Source: Liolophura sinensis
Lineage: Eukaryota > Mollusca > Polyplacophora > Chitonida > Chitonidae
Assembly: GCF_032854445.1 (NCBI RefSeq)
Contig: NC_088302.1
Location: 27,243,080-27,307,079 of the forward strand
DNA length: 64,000 nt
Direction of reading: 5' to 3'
Part shown: positions 24,301 through 36,596 of the stretch, piece after piece
Position numbering within the stretch: position 1 is the first letter of the stretch
Layout of the letters: every line of letters begins with the position of its first letter
Program-made: the position numbers and the translations under genes
The notes under the pieces: model-generated
What the model was told of the DNA's origin: nothing
The model's input: the letters and a program-made list of their open reading frames with translations, nothing else
Database searches by the model: none

Positions 24301-25032
24301 ACAGCATAGCCAAGTCGACTGATAGGCCAACCGGCTGCGACACGAGAATTCATGCGGTCGGGACAGATGATTGTGAGTTACAGTGACACAGTGGTTTGAA
24401 CCACTGTCATATTTTCCTTAGTTCACACAGACTAGGGCTATTAACTCACTAATGGGGATTAGCTGTTGTGAATACACACACCTGGGCTAAATGTTTAATG
24501 CCTCCCTTTAACATTTGTATGTAAACTGTGAGCCACAAATACCCAGCGCGCCCCACTGTCAAGATAAAACCCGTGTAATGATTCTTGTTTTAGGTTGACG
24601 AGGCACCGATACATGTCAGGCTCATCTGTTGTGGTATCCAGCGTTAATAAACCAATTGACAAGAGGAGGTTGCGATCGTATGTTTATTGGGGCGCATCCT
24701 CCTTGTGGGGTTTGACCAGTTAGATCGGGAGATCGGATGGTTGTCTGAAGATGACAAAAATTCCTGGAAAAATATTCGTTACACACTTCTGAAGCGAATA
24801 TGGGCTACGCTTGTCAGAGACCGTGCCAAACAGGAGATCAATAGGCAGTCAAGCGTGACGTCCGAACATGAGGTAACATGGGATGTAGCCTGAAGTGCTA
24901 TGCACAATACTATTCTGTGCATGAGCAATTGGACCCACAAATTCACCCCAGCATTTTTGGCTATTTGTTATTACTTCCAGCCCGTCTAATAGCTTTAACC
25001 TGTCTGTTACCCCACTACATTGAGGATTATAT
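21304..25032. other. Non-coding stretch with GC-rich and CRE-like patches
   Basis: A CpG-rich patch at about 22055-22205 and a group of TGACGT/CACGTG-like words at 23101-23165 could be regulatory, but no gene start can be tied to them. Open frames here are short and show no domain. Confidence 0.4.
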
Positions 25033-25270
25033 TTTACTTATTTATTTATTTATTATTTGACTGGTGTTTCCGCCGTACTCAAGAATATTTCACTTATACG
25101 ACGGCGGGAAACCCACGACCATCCGCAGGTTGCTGGCAGACCTTCCCACGTACGTTCGGAGAGGAAGCCAGCATGAGCTTGACTTGAACTCACAGCGTCC
25201 GCATTGGTGAGAGGACTCCTGGGTCATTACGCTGCGCTAGCGCGCTAACCAACTGAGCCACGGAGGCCCC
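25033..25270 (-). mobile_element. SINE family 1 copy with internal deletion and 13-bp TSD
   Basis: Flanked by TTGAGGATTATAT at 25020-25032 and 25271-25283. The central GCCAGCATTATGG to GAGCCCGGG part is missing, so GGCGG runs directly into GAAACCCACG. Confidence 0.92.
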
Positions 25271-25283
25271 TTGAGGATTATAT

Positions 25284-26100
25284 GGTCATGTTCTAATCTT
25301 CATCATCCCAGCCATGTTGCACACATTTTCGATGACTTTGGATTCGAAGTCCTGAACCCTGATCAGTCAACAGATATTTGCGTGTAACCATAATAACGAA
25401 TAAGATTTTCCTATAAAGCCTTGGCAACTGTGTTGGCCTCCTAGTCTTTTGTTGGGACAACGATCGAATATTTGGGGAAATGGTCCTTGATGGCAAGAAC
25501 CTTCTAAAACACCACCATCATCTGGTTCTACAGATAAATAGTCTATACAAACAAGCTCGAGTGGGAGCAGATGGGAGAATGGATCCAGAGGAGCCTTTTC
25601 TGCCTTTTCGACTTACATCGCCCATTTTGTTTGCTGTCTTTCAAGACGGCAGACGCCACAAATGAGCAATAGAACCGTTGACGTGCTAAGCACAGGGTAC
25701 TATCAGAGCAAAGGTGTTCAACAGCATCGTACACGCCCCTAATACTTTCTGTGGGATTGCTTCAATTTACAAGGTCACTAGGTAACTCAGGTGTTGCCCG
25801 TTCCACCGAGGACCTCTGGGCGTGACTGGAACCTGGAGTCATCATTCTCCACCTCCATCACACCTTTCCAAAAGCTCACAGAAGGAGGGATATGAGCTCT
25901 TTAGGAAACGGACTACAGACATATTGTGAACACTGAAACTTTTGTTGAACACAAGAAACTGGTGTAAACGGGTGTTTTTTCGCATCACCCTGAATATGCC
26001 ACCTCTATTATTACCTTTTTACACAGTTCCAAATCGAGTCTGACCAGGTACTCCAATGACTTTTCCTTCGGTTGGGGTGTATTCAGAAAGAAGTTATGGG
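25284..26100 (-). pseudogene. Ty3/Gypsy integrase remnant
   Basis: The minus-strand frames between 25740 and 25290 contain the zinc-binding start (GVYDAVEHLCSDSTLCLARQ), then PLELVCIDYLSVEP with the first catalytic Asp, and FESKVIENVC. Several stops and shifts. Upstream sequence to about 26100 looks like the older part of the same pol region but no further motif is certain. A different lineage from the element at 36-41 kb. Confidence 0.7.
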
Positions 26101-27601
26101 GGATACAACAAGCTGAGTCAAAGTCTTATCTTAGGAGTTCTATCATGGTCTCCGCAGATACTTCTGGGCCAGGGCCCAGTGCCATTTTAAGAGCTGGGAA
26201 TTTAGACTTCCCAACAATCTCTGGTGTTTACCACGGGAATGAGAGGGTTATCTTGTAAATGCATCTAGATAGACCATTCTGCAAAACTGGCTTCTCTCCA
26301 TTTTTGACAGGGAATCCCCCAGGACAATGGCTTGATCCTGTAGAAAACTGGGTTAAGGTCTGTCTATATGGATAGGACTAGATGAGGAATTCCGTGAATC
26401 AGATGAGAATATATCAGAAAGATGATCAGATGATTTCTAGTATAACTACATGTACCTCAGAGGTGAACTATGATCAAAATGCGCCTACAAAAATGCCCCA
26501 CATTGGGTGCCTGCATCTTTGTAGACAAAAGAAACATGCAAATCATGATCATCAAGTCCCACTGTATTAATATAAATTTATGCACAAGGTCAAAACATAC
26601 TTTGTATGCTTCACTATGCACAATAATGGTGAAGTAATCATGTTTCCTGTGTAAAGTATTGTACTCAGATCTGGCATGAATTCACATATCTGAGCGGTAT
26701 CAAAATACATACATACATAAAGAGACAAAACAAAAAAAAACATACAACAAAAAAGAAAGAAAAAAAGCCCCAAAAAGGAAGAAAGAAACAAACAAAAAAA
26801 CAACAAAAAAAACAAAACAACAAAAAACAAACGAACAAACAAACAAACAAAAAACGCATAAATAAATAAGAAACGTCCATCTTAATCACAGAATAAACAT
26901 ACCAAGCAATACGTTAGTACATTGTGAAATCAGGTGTCATCTTCACTGGTGGAGCTGGGCTTTGCCTATTTTTATATACCGAACGTGGTGAGGCGATGCC
27001 GAAGGCCCAGCCCAGCTAAGAGAGACCTATATGTACCGTGTAAGTTCAATTCACATACCCGTCAGCGTCGAGGTATCCTGGCAAATCACGTGCAAATCGG
27101 CTCAGTCACGGAGTTTAACATAACTTAAGTTCAAAGTTAATTGATGTTTTTGGAATGGAAAGTTTGACTAGACATTTCCACTCAGTATTAGTCACAAAGT
27201 TACTGCTTTTTTTATTATTATTATTTTTTCTGTTAAGGTGAAAACAGTACACACTATAACTTACGCCATAAAACGTAGATCTTCATATAGGCCTTAAATC
27301 TCATCTACGGCCACAGGCAACAAAAAAAAAGGGTACAAAAAACATAATGTTTAGTTACTTTTACCATGTTGAAAGACGCAGAGACGAAAAATGCATGGTG
27401 CAGCAAGTTAAGTGTAAATGCCATCAGATGATGTCTTTTTATTGTCGGCATTTCTACATGTATATGTCAATCATACTGTGTTTAAGTTTTTTATTGTTTT
27501 TATATTGAATACTTAGATTACAGTTGTTTTTTTTTTATATAATAGAATACTGTCTGAATTTCAATATAATTCAGACAAACGTCCCTGTTTTTTTTTTCCA
27601 G

Positions 27602-27676
27602 ACATAATGTTGGCTACTATCATGGTTAAACAAACATGGTACAGCATAAAACTCCAATCAAATAAATAAATAAATC
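27602..27676 (+). repeat. SINE family 1, degenerate tail fragment
   Basis: CATAATGTTGGCT to CTCCAATCAAATAAATAAAT; about 75 bp, clearly related to the family tail but diverged. Confidence 0.55.
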
Positions 27677-28078
27677 AGATACACACATTATATAACCAGT
27701 ACAAGTAATATGGATGTATTTAATTTTATTACAAACTTGTTTTCATCTACTACTTCGTATGTCTTCATACACATTATAGAGATTTTGAAATCAAGTAATA
27801 AATGATTATATATTATAAGTAGTTAGACTTAATAAAATCTGTTTGAGGTGTATACATGTTTCTCTGGTGTATGCAACATGATTAGCAGGATCGGAGGTTG
27901 TAATGTTCTCACTATAAACTCCTTTGTTAAATGCATGTATTTTGCACATGCAGCGAATTTATGTGGTACCTTGTTATATTCTTATTTAACTAATTGTGCA
28001 GTTGTTTTAATGCCGTACATAAAAATTGCTCTCTTACATGGTGTCGGTCAATTTTACGGGTAAATGAAACCAGCCGTA

Positions 28079-28140
28079 GTATAAATGGAAATATTCTTAA
28101 GTACGGCGTAGAGCATTAATCAAATAAATAAATAAATACA
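28079..28140 (+). repeat. SINE family 1, tail fragment
   Basis: GAAATATTCTTAAGTACGGC then ATCAAATAAATAAATAAA; only the last 60 bp of the element. Confidence 0.7.
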
Positions 28141-30459
28141 TCAAATGACTTTTTCAAATTATTATTTTTTTACCCTGTCGGCCCAATTTTAATTATCCAT
28201 GCTGCAGGAAGGTGTGAGGCTGATGGAACAGCCAGTCATAAGCGAAAGAGTTTTCCTTGACAATAGTCTAAAGAACATACAAATTAAAGAATAGAGAGAT
28301 ACATCACAAGCAACAACACTAATATATATTGACAAATTCTTTGTTCACTATTTCAGTTCCTGTAAATGTAGACAATATTTTATTTTAATTTGCCTAAAAC
28401 TTTCTAGATGTATATGTAGGTCTACAAACTACTTTCGGTCAGGCTTTGTCTGTTTCATATTAGTCACACAAGGCTTCGTGTGTCAAAGGCAGAGTGAACT
28501 TTGTATTGGTGTTGAACATCTGTCTAGTGTTGTGCTACATGGGCGCAGCTATTAGATGTGCACATAAACAGTTGTGGCGCGTAGATATAGATGGTTTGCA
28601 ATGGCAGCCATCATTGACGTAAGTTTGTGTATATCGCCCGTTGTATACCCTTACCAGCCAAGGGCCTCTGCCCAGCTTATGACACCTCTAATATGAGACC
28701 CAGTGGGTAATACAAAAACTTAACTCGAAGATGGCTGCCATCTGTATACGCTTATAGACGATATTACAGTTTGTATTTGCTATTTTTATTTGTGTATTTT
28801 GGCCTTTTAATTTGTGTCGAAACAGCGGCTAAGAAAATGGAGTTGTTGTTTAAGGGACCCAGATATCGACTGATTCAGAAACAGGGGCCCAATCCTTGAC
28901 TTTCCGCTGGTAGCCTCGATCGTCTCTTCAAAAGTGGCAAATCAACTAACAGGGAATTCCCCTTATTGACCAACCAGAGATCGTGAGAATTCCCTGACAT
29001 GGAAGTCCACCATCTGATGCAGCGTGCAAACGTACTTTTATTTTCTGTGGTAGCCCAGAGCTGACAACATGGTAAGTTGTATGAGGCACAACGAAAACTA
29101 TTACTCATGCACCTGGCATAGGTCTTGATATAATTTATAATAATGACGCTGAGGGTATCCTTTGGTGCCATTTGTATCTTTGTCTCTTGTTTTAGGCAGC
29201 ACAACAATTAACCAACTCATCAAAATACTCCTCAGAATATATAGAGTACACAGATCATATCAAGACTATACGCTTGTTAAATCCTTTTTAATTGTATAAC
29301 ATTACTTGTAAAAAAAATGGCATGGACGAAAATATGCAGAAGTTTTTAAGTTTTAAACTTAATGACGCAGCTCCCTCCCAGTCGACATGAGGTGTACACC
29401 TTAGTATGAGGTGCAGATGAGGTGTACTCCCCATCAGTGTCATCTGAGGTGCACTGTATCTGATGTGCACTGTATCTCAAATACACCCCAGCCATATACC
29501 TCAGGAACTTAGAGCAGTTTTTCAATATGAGAAAATGTACCGATACCTCAAATGCACTACAGTAACCTTGAAAAGAAAATCAGTTCTTAGAAGATTGTAT
29601 CTCAGGTAGGCTTCACCTCAGAAACTTTGAAACTTAAAAAAAGTTAATGATGTACCTTAGAAACTTTGATAGTTTTTAAATATAATTAAGTGAGCATGTA
29701 CCACAGGTACACCTCAGCCACTTTTTTAAACTTTTAAAATGAGAGATCTGATTGAGACCTTTTACTTTATACAAAATGACAGATGCTTTTTGTTTTGCAA
29801 AAATGAAATAAGTTTCAGCCTTTTTTAAAAAAGCTTTTTTAAATTCTTTGTACCCATGAGTAAAAGATTACTGAAGTAAAGTAATGTTCCCCAAAAGTCC
29901 TTCATTCTGGTGAACACCTGTAACAAAACGTGATGTTACGTAAGAGTTCCTACATGTAGACGCTGCTAGTATGGCTCATAAAGCCCACCATAGTATTCAG
30001 ATATTTGAATGCCTTTTAACTCTCTTAAAAAAATCTGTAAACATAAATGCAAGTATTTTTACGCATAATTTTCGCTTGTTTGTGAGATGAACCTTACTTC
30101 ATATTTTAAATTTCTTATACTTTAATTTCTGGTGGTTTTATATATATTGTATATATACTCACTGTTTGATAATAGTTATTTTGAGCTGGCCTTTTATTGT
30201 TGGGCAATCTTTAGTATATTATAAACCTTTGGCAAGTTATGGTCAAAAGTAAATTTGTTGATATCTGACATCAGGATACCCTTAATGATCTGAAAACTCA
30301 GCTGGTGCTTCAACACACCTCCGTATCCCTTGTTACAGTGGGAATTGAGAGTCTACTGATGTTAGATACAGGCCACATAACACCTGAACATACAGCACAC
30401 CAGTGAAAGGTTCAAAGTAATCATTATTAACAGGTAACATACAAACATATTGTTTGTGT

Positions 30460-32375
30460 TTTGAAGTGTGGTATGACAGGTGATGTCAATATCATTCCAT
30501 GTTCTTAGAGTAACATTTGCTGCTATGGTGTGTTATAATGTGGATTGACAGGTGATACCAGTGTCTTTCCATGTGATATCAGTGTCATTCCATGTGATAT
30601 CAGTGACATTCCATGTGATATTGGTGTCATTCCTTATCCCCAGAATAATATTAGTTCCAGCGGTGGGCAGCCCTGCCTGCTTGTATGGTTTTTGTATGCC
30701 AAGCATGCAGAAAATATGACTGTATGCCAAAAAAAGTATAAATGTGCTTAGACGCCATGCATGGAAGAAAATAAAATCCAAAGTCTGATTTTCCAATTTT
30801 AGTATAAGGTCCACTATTCTAGCATTGATATTACAGCAAGGATTTAGTAGGAAACTCTCCACTTGCGAATTAATATAGCTTATAAAATGTAGTGTGCAAA
30901 AGGTTTCCGAATGGTGACCCATTTATTCCCTCTTTTTATGTCAGCCCTTTATCGTTGAGTATGCATTTCCTAGCAGAATGGCTGGTGATTAAATGCCTAG
31001 TGGTGATGTGCACGAAGAAATTGAATGTAAAAGCATGAAGTCACTTAATACAGTGAGAAATTCGTGAACAACCGTGGGAGTGTACATATTATAAAGTAAC
31101 AGGTGGTATCAGTGTCATTTCATATATCCACAGATATAAGTAGAGTAGCAAGTGATACCGGTGTCATGCCATGTGATATCAGTGTCATTTCATGTGATAT
31201 CACTATCATTCCCTGTGATATCACTGTTATTATATATCCCTAGAATAGTATTTGTTGCTATGGTGTTATAGTGTGGAATGACAGGTGATCAACGTCATGC
31301 GACTGTCATTCCATATCCATGGAATAGAATTGGTTCCTAGAGCTTTGTGTACGGTGAAATGACAACTTGGTGATATCTGTGGCATTCCACATCCCAAGAG
31401 TAACATTTGCTGCTATGGTGTGTAATAGAGTGGAATGACAGCTAGGTGATATATTTGTCATTCTATATGATATAGCACCGTCATTCCATATCCCTAGATC
31501 GCTTCAGTGGCCTAACAGTTAGCGCATCAACCTCAAAGTCGGGAGACCTAGGATCAAACCCATGTTGGGTCATACCACAGACTTTCAAAGTTGTACTTGT
31601 TGTGGCCTCAGTTGGTGCTAAGCACTGATAGGTTAGGCAGGACTGGATGACCCGGTGTCAGTATAATGTGACTGGGTGATGCCTGGTGTCTTTGGCATGA
31701 TACTTCAGTGGTGGCAGCATGTTGGCCTGCCCTGCCCTGCCACAAGAAGACGCAGTATGTACACACACCTAACCTGTAATGACTCCTTGACATTATAATA
31801 TGACTGAAAAATTGTTAAGTATGATGTTATAAACACCAAACATTTATTCATTCATTCATTCATTCATATCTCTAGCATAGGATTGGTTTCTAGGGTGTGC
31901 TGTAGGGTGGAATGACAGGTAATGTCAGTGTCAATCCATGTGAAATCACTGTCAGTCTGTATCTATAAAGAAGCAATATTTGTATGTTAGGGTGTGTTGT
32001 AGAGTAGAGTGACAAGTGATAAAACATTATCACTGTCATTACATGTGATATCAGTGTTATTACATGTGACATCAGTGTTATTACATGTGACATCAGTGTT
32101 ATTACATGTGACTTCAGTGTTATTACATGTGACTTCAGTGTTATTACATGTGACATCAGTGTTATTACATGTGATATCAGTGTTATATTCATTTTTATGC
32201 CCAATGGAGCCTTGTTCCCTAGGGTATGTTGTACATGTAGCACTTGTGGAATGACATGTGACATGAGTGTCATTTCATGTGATATCAGTGTCATTTTGTG
32301 TGATTTCAATGTCATTTTATATGTTCACCAGAATGTGTTGAGGTGTGGAATAACAGGTGATATCAGTGTCATTAA
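30460..32375. repeat. Minisatellite field with 21-bp units in a larger repeat
   Basis: Core unit of 21 bp, GTGATATCAGTGTCATTCCAT and variants, in runs at about 30548-30630, 31143-31232, 32030-32185 and 32255-32370. These sit within a longer repeat (GTGGAATGACAGGTGA, CTATGGTGTGTT, CCCTAGAATA) that recurs at least six times. Because 21 is a multiple of 3, heptapeptide-repeat frames appear on both strands; these are not genes. Confidence 0.85.
31498..31864 (+). mobile_element. SINE family 2, inserted in the minisatellite field
   Basis: tRNA-like head with TGGCCTAACAGTTAGCGC (A box) and AGGATCAAACCC (B box), a different middle from family 1, then tail GACTGAAAAATTGTTAAGTA and (ATTC)n. TSD CATATCCCTAG / CATATCTCTAG at 31487-31497 and 31865-31875. 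Confidence 0.85.
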
Positions 32376-33460
32376 TATTACTTGTAGAGTTGGAGGTGGT
32401 GGGGCAGCAGTTGGTAATAGACTATTTTTCAACATTTTACTGGCCATCCTACACGAGTCAATGGGAGAAAACCATGACAATGTGAAAACCAAACGTAAGG
32501 AAGCAAACATAGTTATCCAGGGCTAGAAAGTTTGTGTATGTTCCTCGTTTTCTGATAGGTTGGTTTTTGAGCTGTACGTTTAATGTAGAGGCAAAACGTG
32601 AACAGATCTGGGCATTTTCAGCCAAATGTAACATGCATAGTACAAGTACTCTTAAGGGTCTCCATATGTTTAAGGGTTTATTAGCGATGCTTGTTTTGTA
32701 ATGGAGTCAAATCCTGAGAATGTGCACCAGTCGAGAAATTTGACGAGTCAAAGGTGTTAAAGTCTATTCTATCCCCTAAAAATAAAGAAAATGTGACAAA
32801 AACGGTATATTTTTTTGCTCCCGTTCTCTTTCCATGTCCTCGCAGAGGTCGTGCATTTTAGACCAGTCAGCGGCAAGCTTAGTCCATTGCAGTTGACCTA
32901 GATATTTCAAAGCTATGTATGTATGACGTTGTATCTTATTGTCGTGTGCCGTAGGAATGTAAAAATGCACTGTACATGTATTATGACATCATACCTCTGA
33001 GCTCAGATTCGAACGTCATGAAACAAATGTTTCTTTTCCCACGTTATGGCGTCTAGATGCATAATATCAGAAATGTAAAAACAGTAGTGATATATACAAA
33101 GTGTGCGAAATAACACTTTTATCGCTGGAGGAAATTTCAGTAGTTCACCTTTATATAAATCATAAAAAGGCAAATCTAACAAGTAAACAAACTCATATTC
33201 TTTTATTTATAGACATAAACAGCATGAAATGATATTATTGCGTGACACACTGGGTGTTGTTTGAAAGGTCATCTCTGTTTAGTATGTATTCTGTAAGACG
33301 GGTCGGAAGTTGGAGGTCACGTGACCACCCTTTCACGTCTAAAACAAAATTGCCGCCCAATGTTAAAGCATTTGACCCACGTTGTTTGTTACTAAGGAGA
33401 TCACGTGGTCTCTATCATCCGATCCGCCTTACAGAATATTTGCGCACGGCCCACAATAAA
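32376..33460. other. Non-coding stretch with E-box palindrome
   Basis: GGTCACGTGACC at 33316-33327 and a second CACGTG about 80 bp on. The minus-strand frame 32970-32776 (65 codons) is not recognised and has no support. Confidence 0.4.
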
Positions 33461-33472
33461 CAGCGTGGTAGA

Positions 33473-33813
33473 GTGAGTGCTTGGGGTTTAACGTCGTACT
33501 CAACAATTTTTCAGTCATATGACGACGAAGGAATCCTTAGGGTGCATGTACGTGTAATGTGCCTCCTTGTTGCAGGACGGATTTCCACCGCTCTTTTATT
33601 TAGTGCTGCTTCACTGAGATAACTTACCGAAGGCAAGTAAGCCGCCCCGCCCGAGCCATTATACTGATACAGGTCAACCAGTGGTTGCACTATCCCCTTC
33701 CTGCTGAACGCCAAGTGAGGAAGTTACAACTTAGGTGTGACTCGATCAAGGGTTGATCCTGGATCTACTGGTCCTGAAGCGGATGCTCTAACAACTGTGC
33801 TATCCAGGCTGGT
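33473..33813 (-). mobile_element. SINE family 3, full length, with 12-bp TSD
   Basis: On the minus strand it starts at a head with AGCACAGTTGTTAGAGC (A box) and GGATCAACCC (B box) and ends TTGAGTACGACGTTAAACCC. Flanked by CAGCGTGGTAGA at 33461-33472 and 33814-33825. Confidence 0.9.
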
Positions 33814-34232
33814 CAGCGTGGTAGAATAGACATCATACATGTATTTGAAACAGCGGACATCCAGGCATTTGCCATTTTAATCGCGCCAACATGCATACCC
33901 GCTCACACACGGTTTTATGAAAACATTGTATAAATAACATGGGAGTTGATGCAAAACTCGGCTTCACGGTCTCTTAAGTCCAAAACCAGGTTTTGTTGAT
34001 GTTGACAATTTTATATACTATGTGCACTTTGTTCCGTTGTCTTATATACGTGATATAATTTCTTGGTTGTTATCAGCCGTGCTTCTCAGAATATCGTCCA
34101 GTGTTGTTCATTTCCCTATACCTTCCCAGGTTATCTTTCACCTCGTTATCGTATGGGCAAGGTGCCAGGATGTCCATGGTCTGGAATATCTTGGTTTAAA
34201 CATGCCACAACAAAGACCTCAAGATAATCCCC

Positions 34233-34439
34233 GTCGCTGTGAGCTCAAGTCCAGCTCATGCTGGCTTTCTCTCCGGCCGTATGTGGGAAGGTCTGTCAGC
34301 TACCTGCGGATGGTTGTGGGTTTCCCCCGGGTTCTGCCTGTTTTCCACCCACTATAATGCTGGCCGCCGTCGTATAAGTGAAATATTCTTGAGTACGGCG
34401 TAAAACACCAATCAAAAAAAAAAAAAAAAAAAAAAAAAA
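34233..34439 (+). mobile_element. SINE family 1 copy, 5' truncated at the B box, with TSD
   Basis: Begins GTCGCTGTGAGCTCAAGTCC and ends in an A-run of about 25. TSD TCAAGATAATCCCC at 34219-34232 and 34440-34453 proves the truncation happened at insertion. Confidence 0.92.
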
Positions 34440-34453
34440 TCAAGATAATCCCC

Positions 34454-35775
34454 ATCAGACAGTGAGTGTACACAGCGTACATGTGTATTAATGATCAATA
34501 GATTATTATTAGATTCACCTAATCGTATGCTAATTACATTGACATGGACCAGTACAAGCATTTATTTCTAAATTTCTCAAACCTGTCTTTTTAAAGATAC
34601 AACGAACATAAACAATAAACTTTAAATGATTGATTTGACATTTCTGTTGTCAGAATTTTCCAACAATATGGGTAGAGCACCTTTGAGGATTACAAAATGC
34701 TTTTTTTGCATCTTAGTCTGACTTGTTAAAGTGGAAATTGTCAGTCTTGATGCCACGAATATTTAACGGTACTTTAAAAGGTATCACAAGCACTTGTGTG
34801 GTAGATTTGTACTGTGTTCATACAGGTTGGCTCAAGGTGACTCTGTTCTGATAGATGAAGATTGTTTTGCCCCTAATTCCGGTCCCCATGCAGAGCACGG
34901 CTAAGGAGTTTTCCATGTTTTGCTTTGTTTTTTAAAGTAATTGTCTAATTGTCTAATAAGATATTCATATCAGAGGTTAGGTAGAAAGTCATTGCTTGGA
35001 CTGTTGAATTCCTCAAAGTAATATGAACTCAATGTGGCTGCGCAGTTGTGCTTCTGTGATACATACATATATGTTACGTGTATTTGAATTTCTGCTCTGA
35101 AGTCTAGGGGTCTTATGTAGCAAATGATATTGAAAATGGTCATTAACTTGCCTGTACAAAGTACAGGTGTAGCTTATTTTGTACTCTGAGGAGTCAGTAT
35201 CCAATAACAGGGAAAGCAGTGTTAAGCAAAACATTAGGGGTGATATCTTAAAAAAGTACTAGCGGTACAGTTCACCATGTTGACAGATAGACAGCTCTGA
35301 ATTTTTTGGCACATCAAAAGACATCTCTTAGCCAACTATGGAACACAATTCAAGAGTTGTTCTGAGCGCTTTCTATTGAAATTAAATTTTTGAAAAGCTG
35401 ACGATAAGTTTAAATGATCATTTATGTACATTATACATTGAAAATGTACATATATGATTTAAAATTTAACAGCAATAATTATTTGAATTATAATACAAGT
35501 CAGTTAAATTAATTGCAATATTTTCTTTTCATCAAAAATGTCATGAAGATTGAATATATGTGTCACATAATATACCCTTACATGAAGTTATGGTTTTTTG
35601 CAGCTGCTTTTCACGGCGAATAAAACGGCAACATTTTGAAGTGACATTTTCTATTTCGCATTTTCAATTTTAATATTGTTTTTACTTTTGGTTACTGTGA
35701 ATGGAGACATGATTTTCAATGCAGAATTTCAGTGAAACCGATGGTAAAACTGCTCCACTAGGTTAGCTTCACGAG
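34454..35775. other. Non-coding stretch
   Basis: AT-rich, no gene, no recognised repeat. Confidence 0.45.
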
Positions 35776-35930
35776 TGAAGATTATTTGGTTAACTTTGTT
35801 TGTTGTTTGCTTAAGAACCAACCCAAGACCTATCAAACAGACTAGCTAACTTTTACTGCAGACTCGCATAATGATACAGCACCACTCAGGGGAGACTACT
35901 CTTTCTTTACAATACCGGCACATCGTTACA
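35776..35930 (-). repeat. 3' LTR of the Ty3/Gypsy element
   Basis: Aligned to the 5' LTR over about 150 bp. The right end TCGTTACA is precise because a purine tract follows on the minus strand; the left end is approximate. Confidence 0.75.
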
Positions 35931-36596
35931 TCCCTCTTTTCATAACAAAACAAGTTTGACTTTTGTCCTTCCATTAAAATTATTCTCACAAAGTTTTGCG
36001 ATTAAACAAATTCAACTCTGAAGATAACGTGAAATTAAAAGTCCAGGTCCACAGAGCATAACGTAACACTGAAAGTTCAGAAGTTAACATTAAATGTTGT
36101 TAACCACCACAAGTGTTCCACATAGGCACTGTGCTGGCGTGCCTCGGTTTGTTACGATGTCGGAAGCAGGTGGACTTTTAACCGGTGCTGAATGGACTTG
36201 TGTTGGTGTTCAAGTTACGATCTGGCGTTTGAAGCACTCGGGACTTCTATTCTGTGTAGGAAGATGTATTCTCGGTATGTCAGGCAGTTTCTTAGGTGTT
36301 TTCTGTTCTTTCTGTAAACACGTCCGTCCTCTGTTTGCACGTGGTAGGATCTTACCTCGACTTGACCTTCAACCCTTGCTTCACTCATTTTTTTCCACGT
36401 CCCTCTGGCTTGACTGGCACCACATCTCTATCCTTGAGAAGAGACAGGTTCTCAGCTTTCCTTTAAGATATTCAAGTCTCTCGGGTGCTGGTTCTGGAAT
36501 CTTAGGTTCAAGCAGCCTAGTTGCTATTAGCAACGAAGTTCTAGTTCTTCCTCCAGTCGTTGAGCTGGGGATATTCAGATTGTGTCAGTCTAAAAG

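Larger units (their letters stand above)
26101..30440. other. Long gene-poor stretch
   Basis: A/C-rich low-complexity DNA at 26700-26860 gives a spurious Phe-rich minus-strand frame. Two worn SINE tails lie at 27602-27676 and 28079-28140. Frames at 28875-29470 show no domain. Confidence 0.5.

Noticed and set aside
26567-26889. Phe-rich minus-strand frames suggesting a membrane protein
   Set aside because: Caused by an A/C-rich low-complexity stretch on the plus strand.
32009-32315. Heptapeptide-repeat frames on both strands
   Set aside because: Produced by a 21-bp minisatellite, which stays open in several frames by its period.
32776-32970. Minus-strand frame with LGQLQWTKLAADWSKMHDLC
   Set aside because: Composition is protein-like but there is no clear acceptor or donor pair and no family I recognise; left unannotated.
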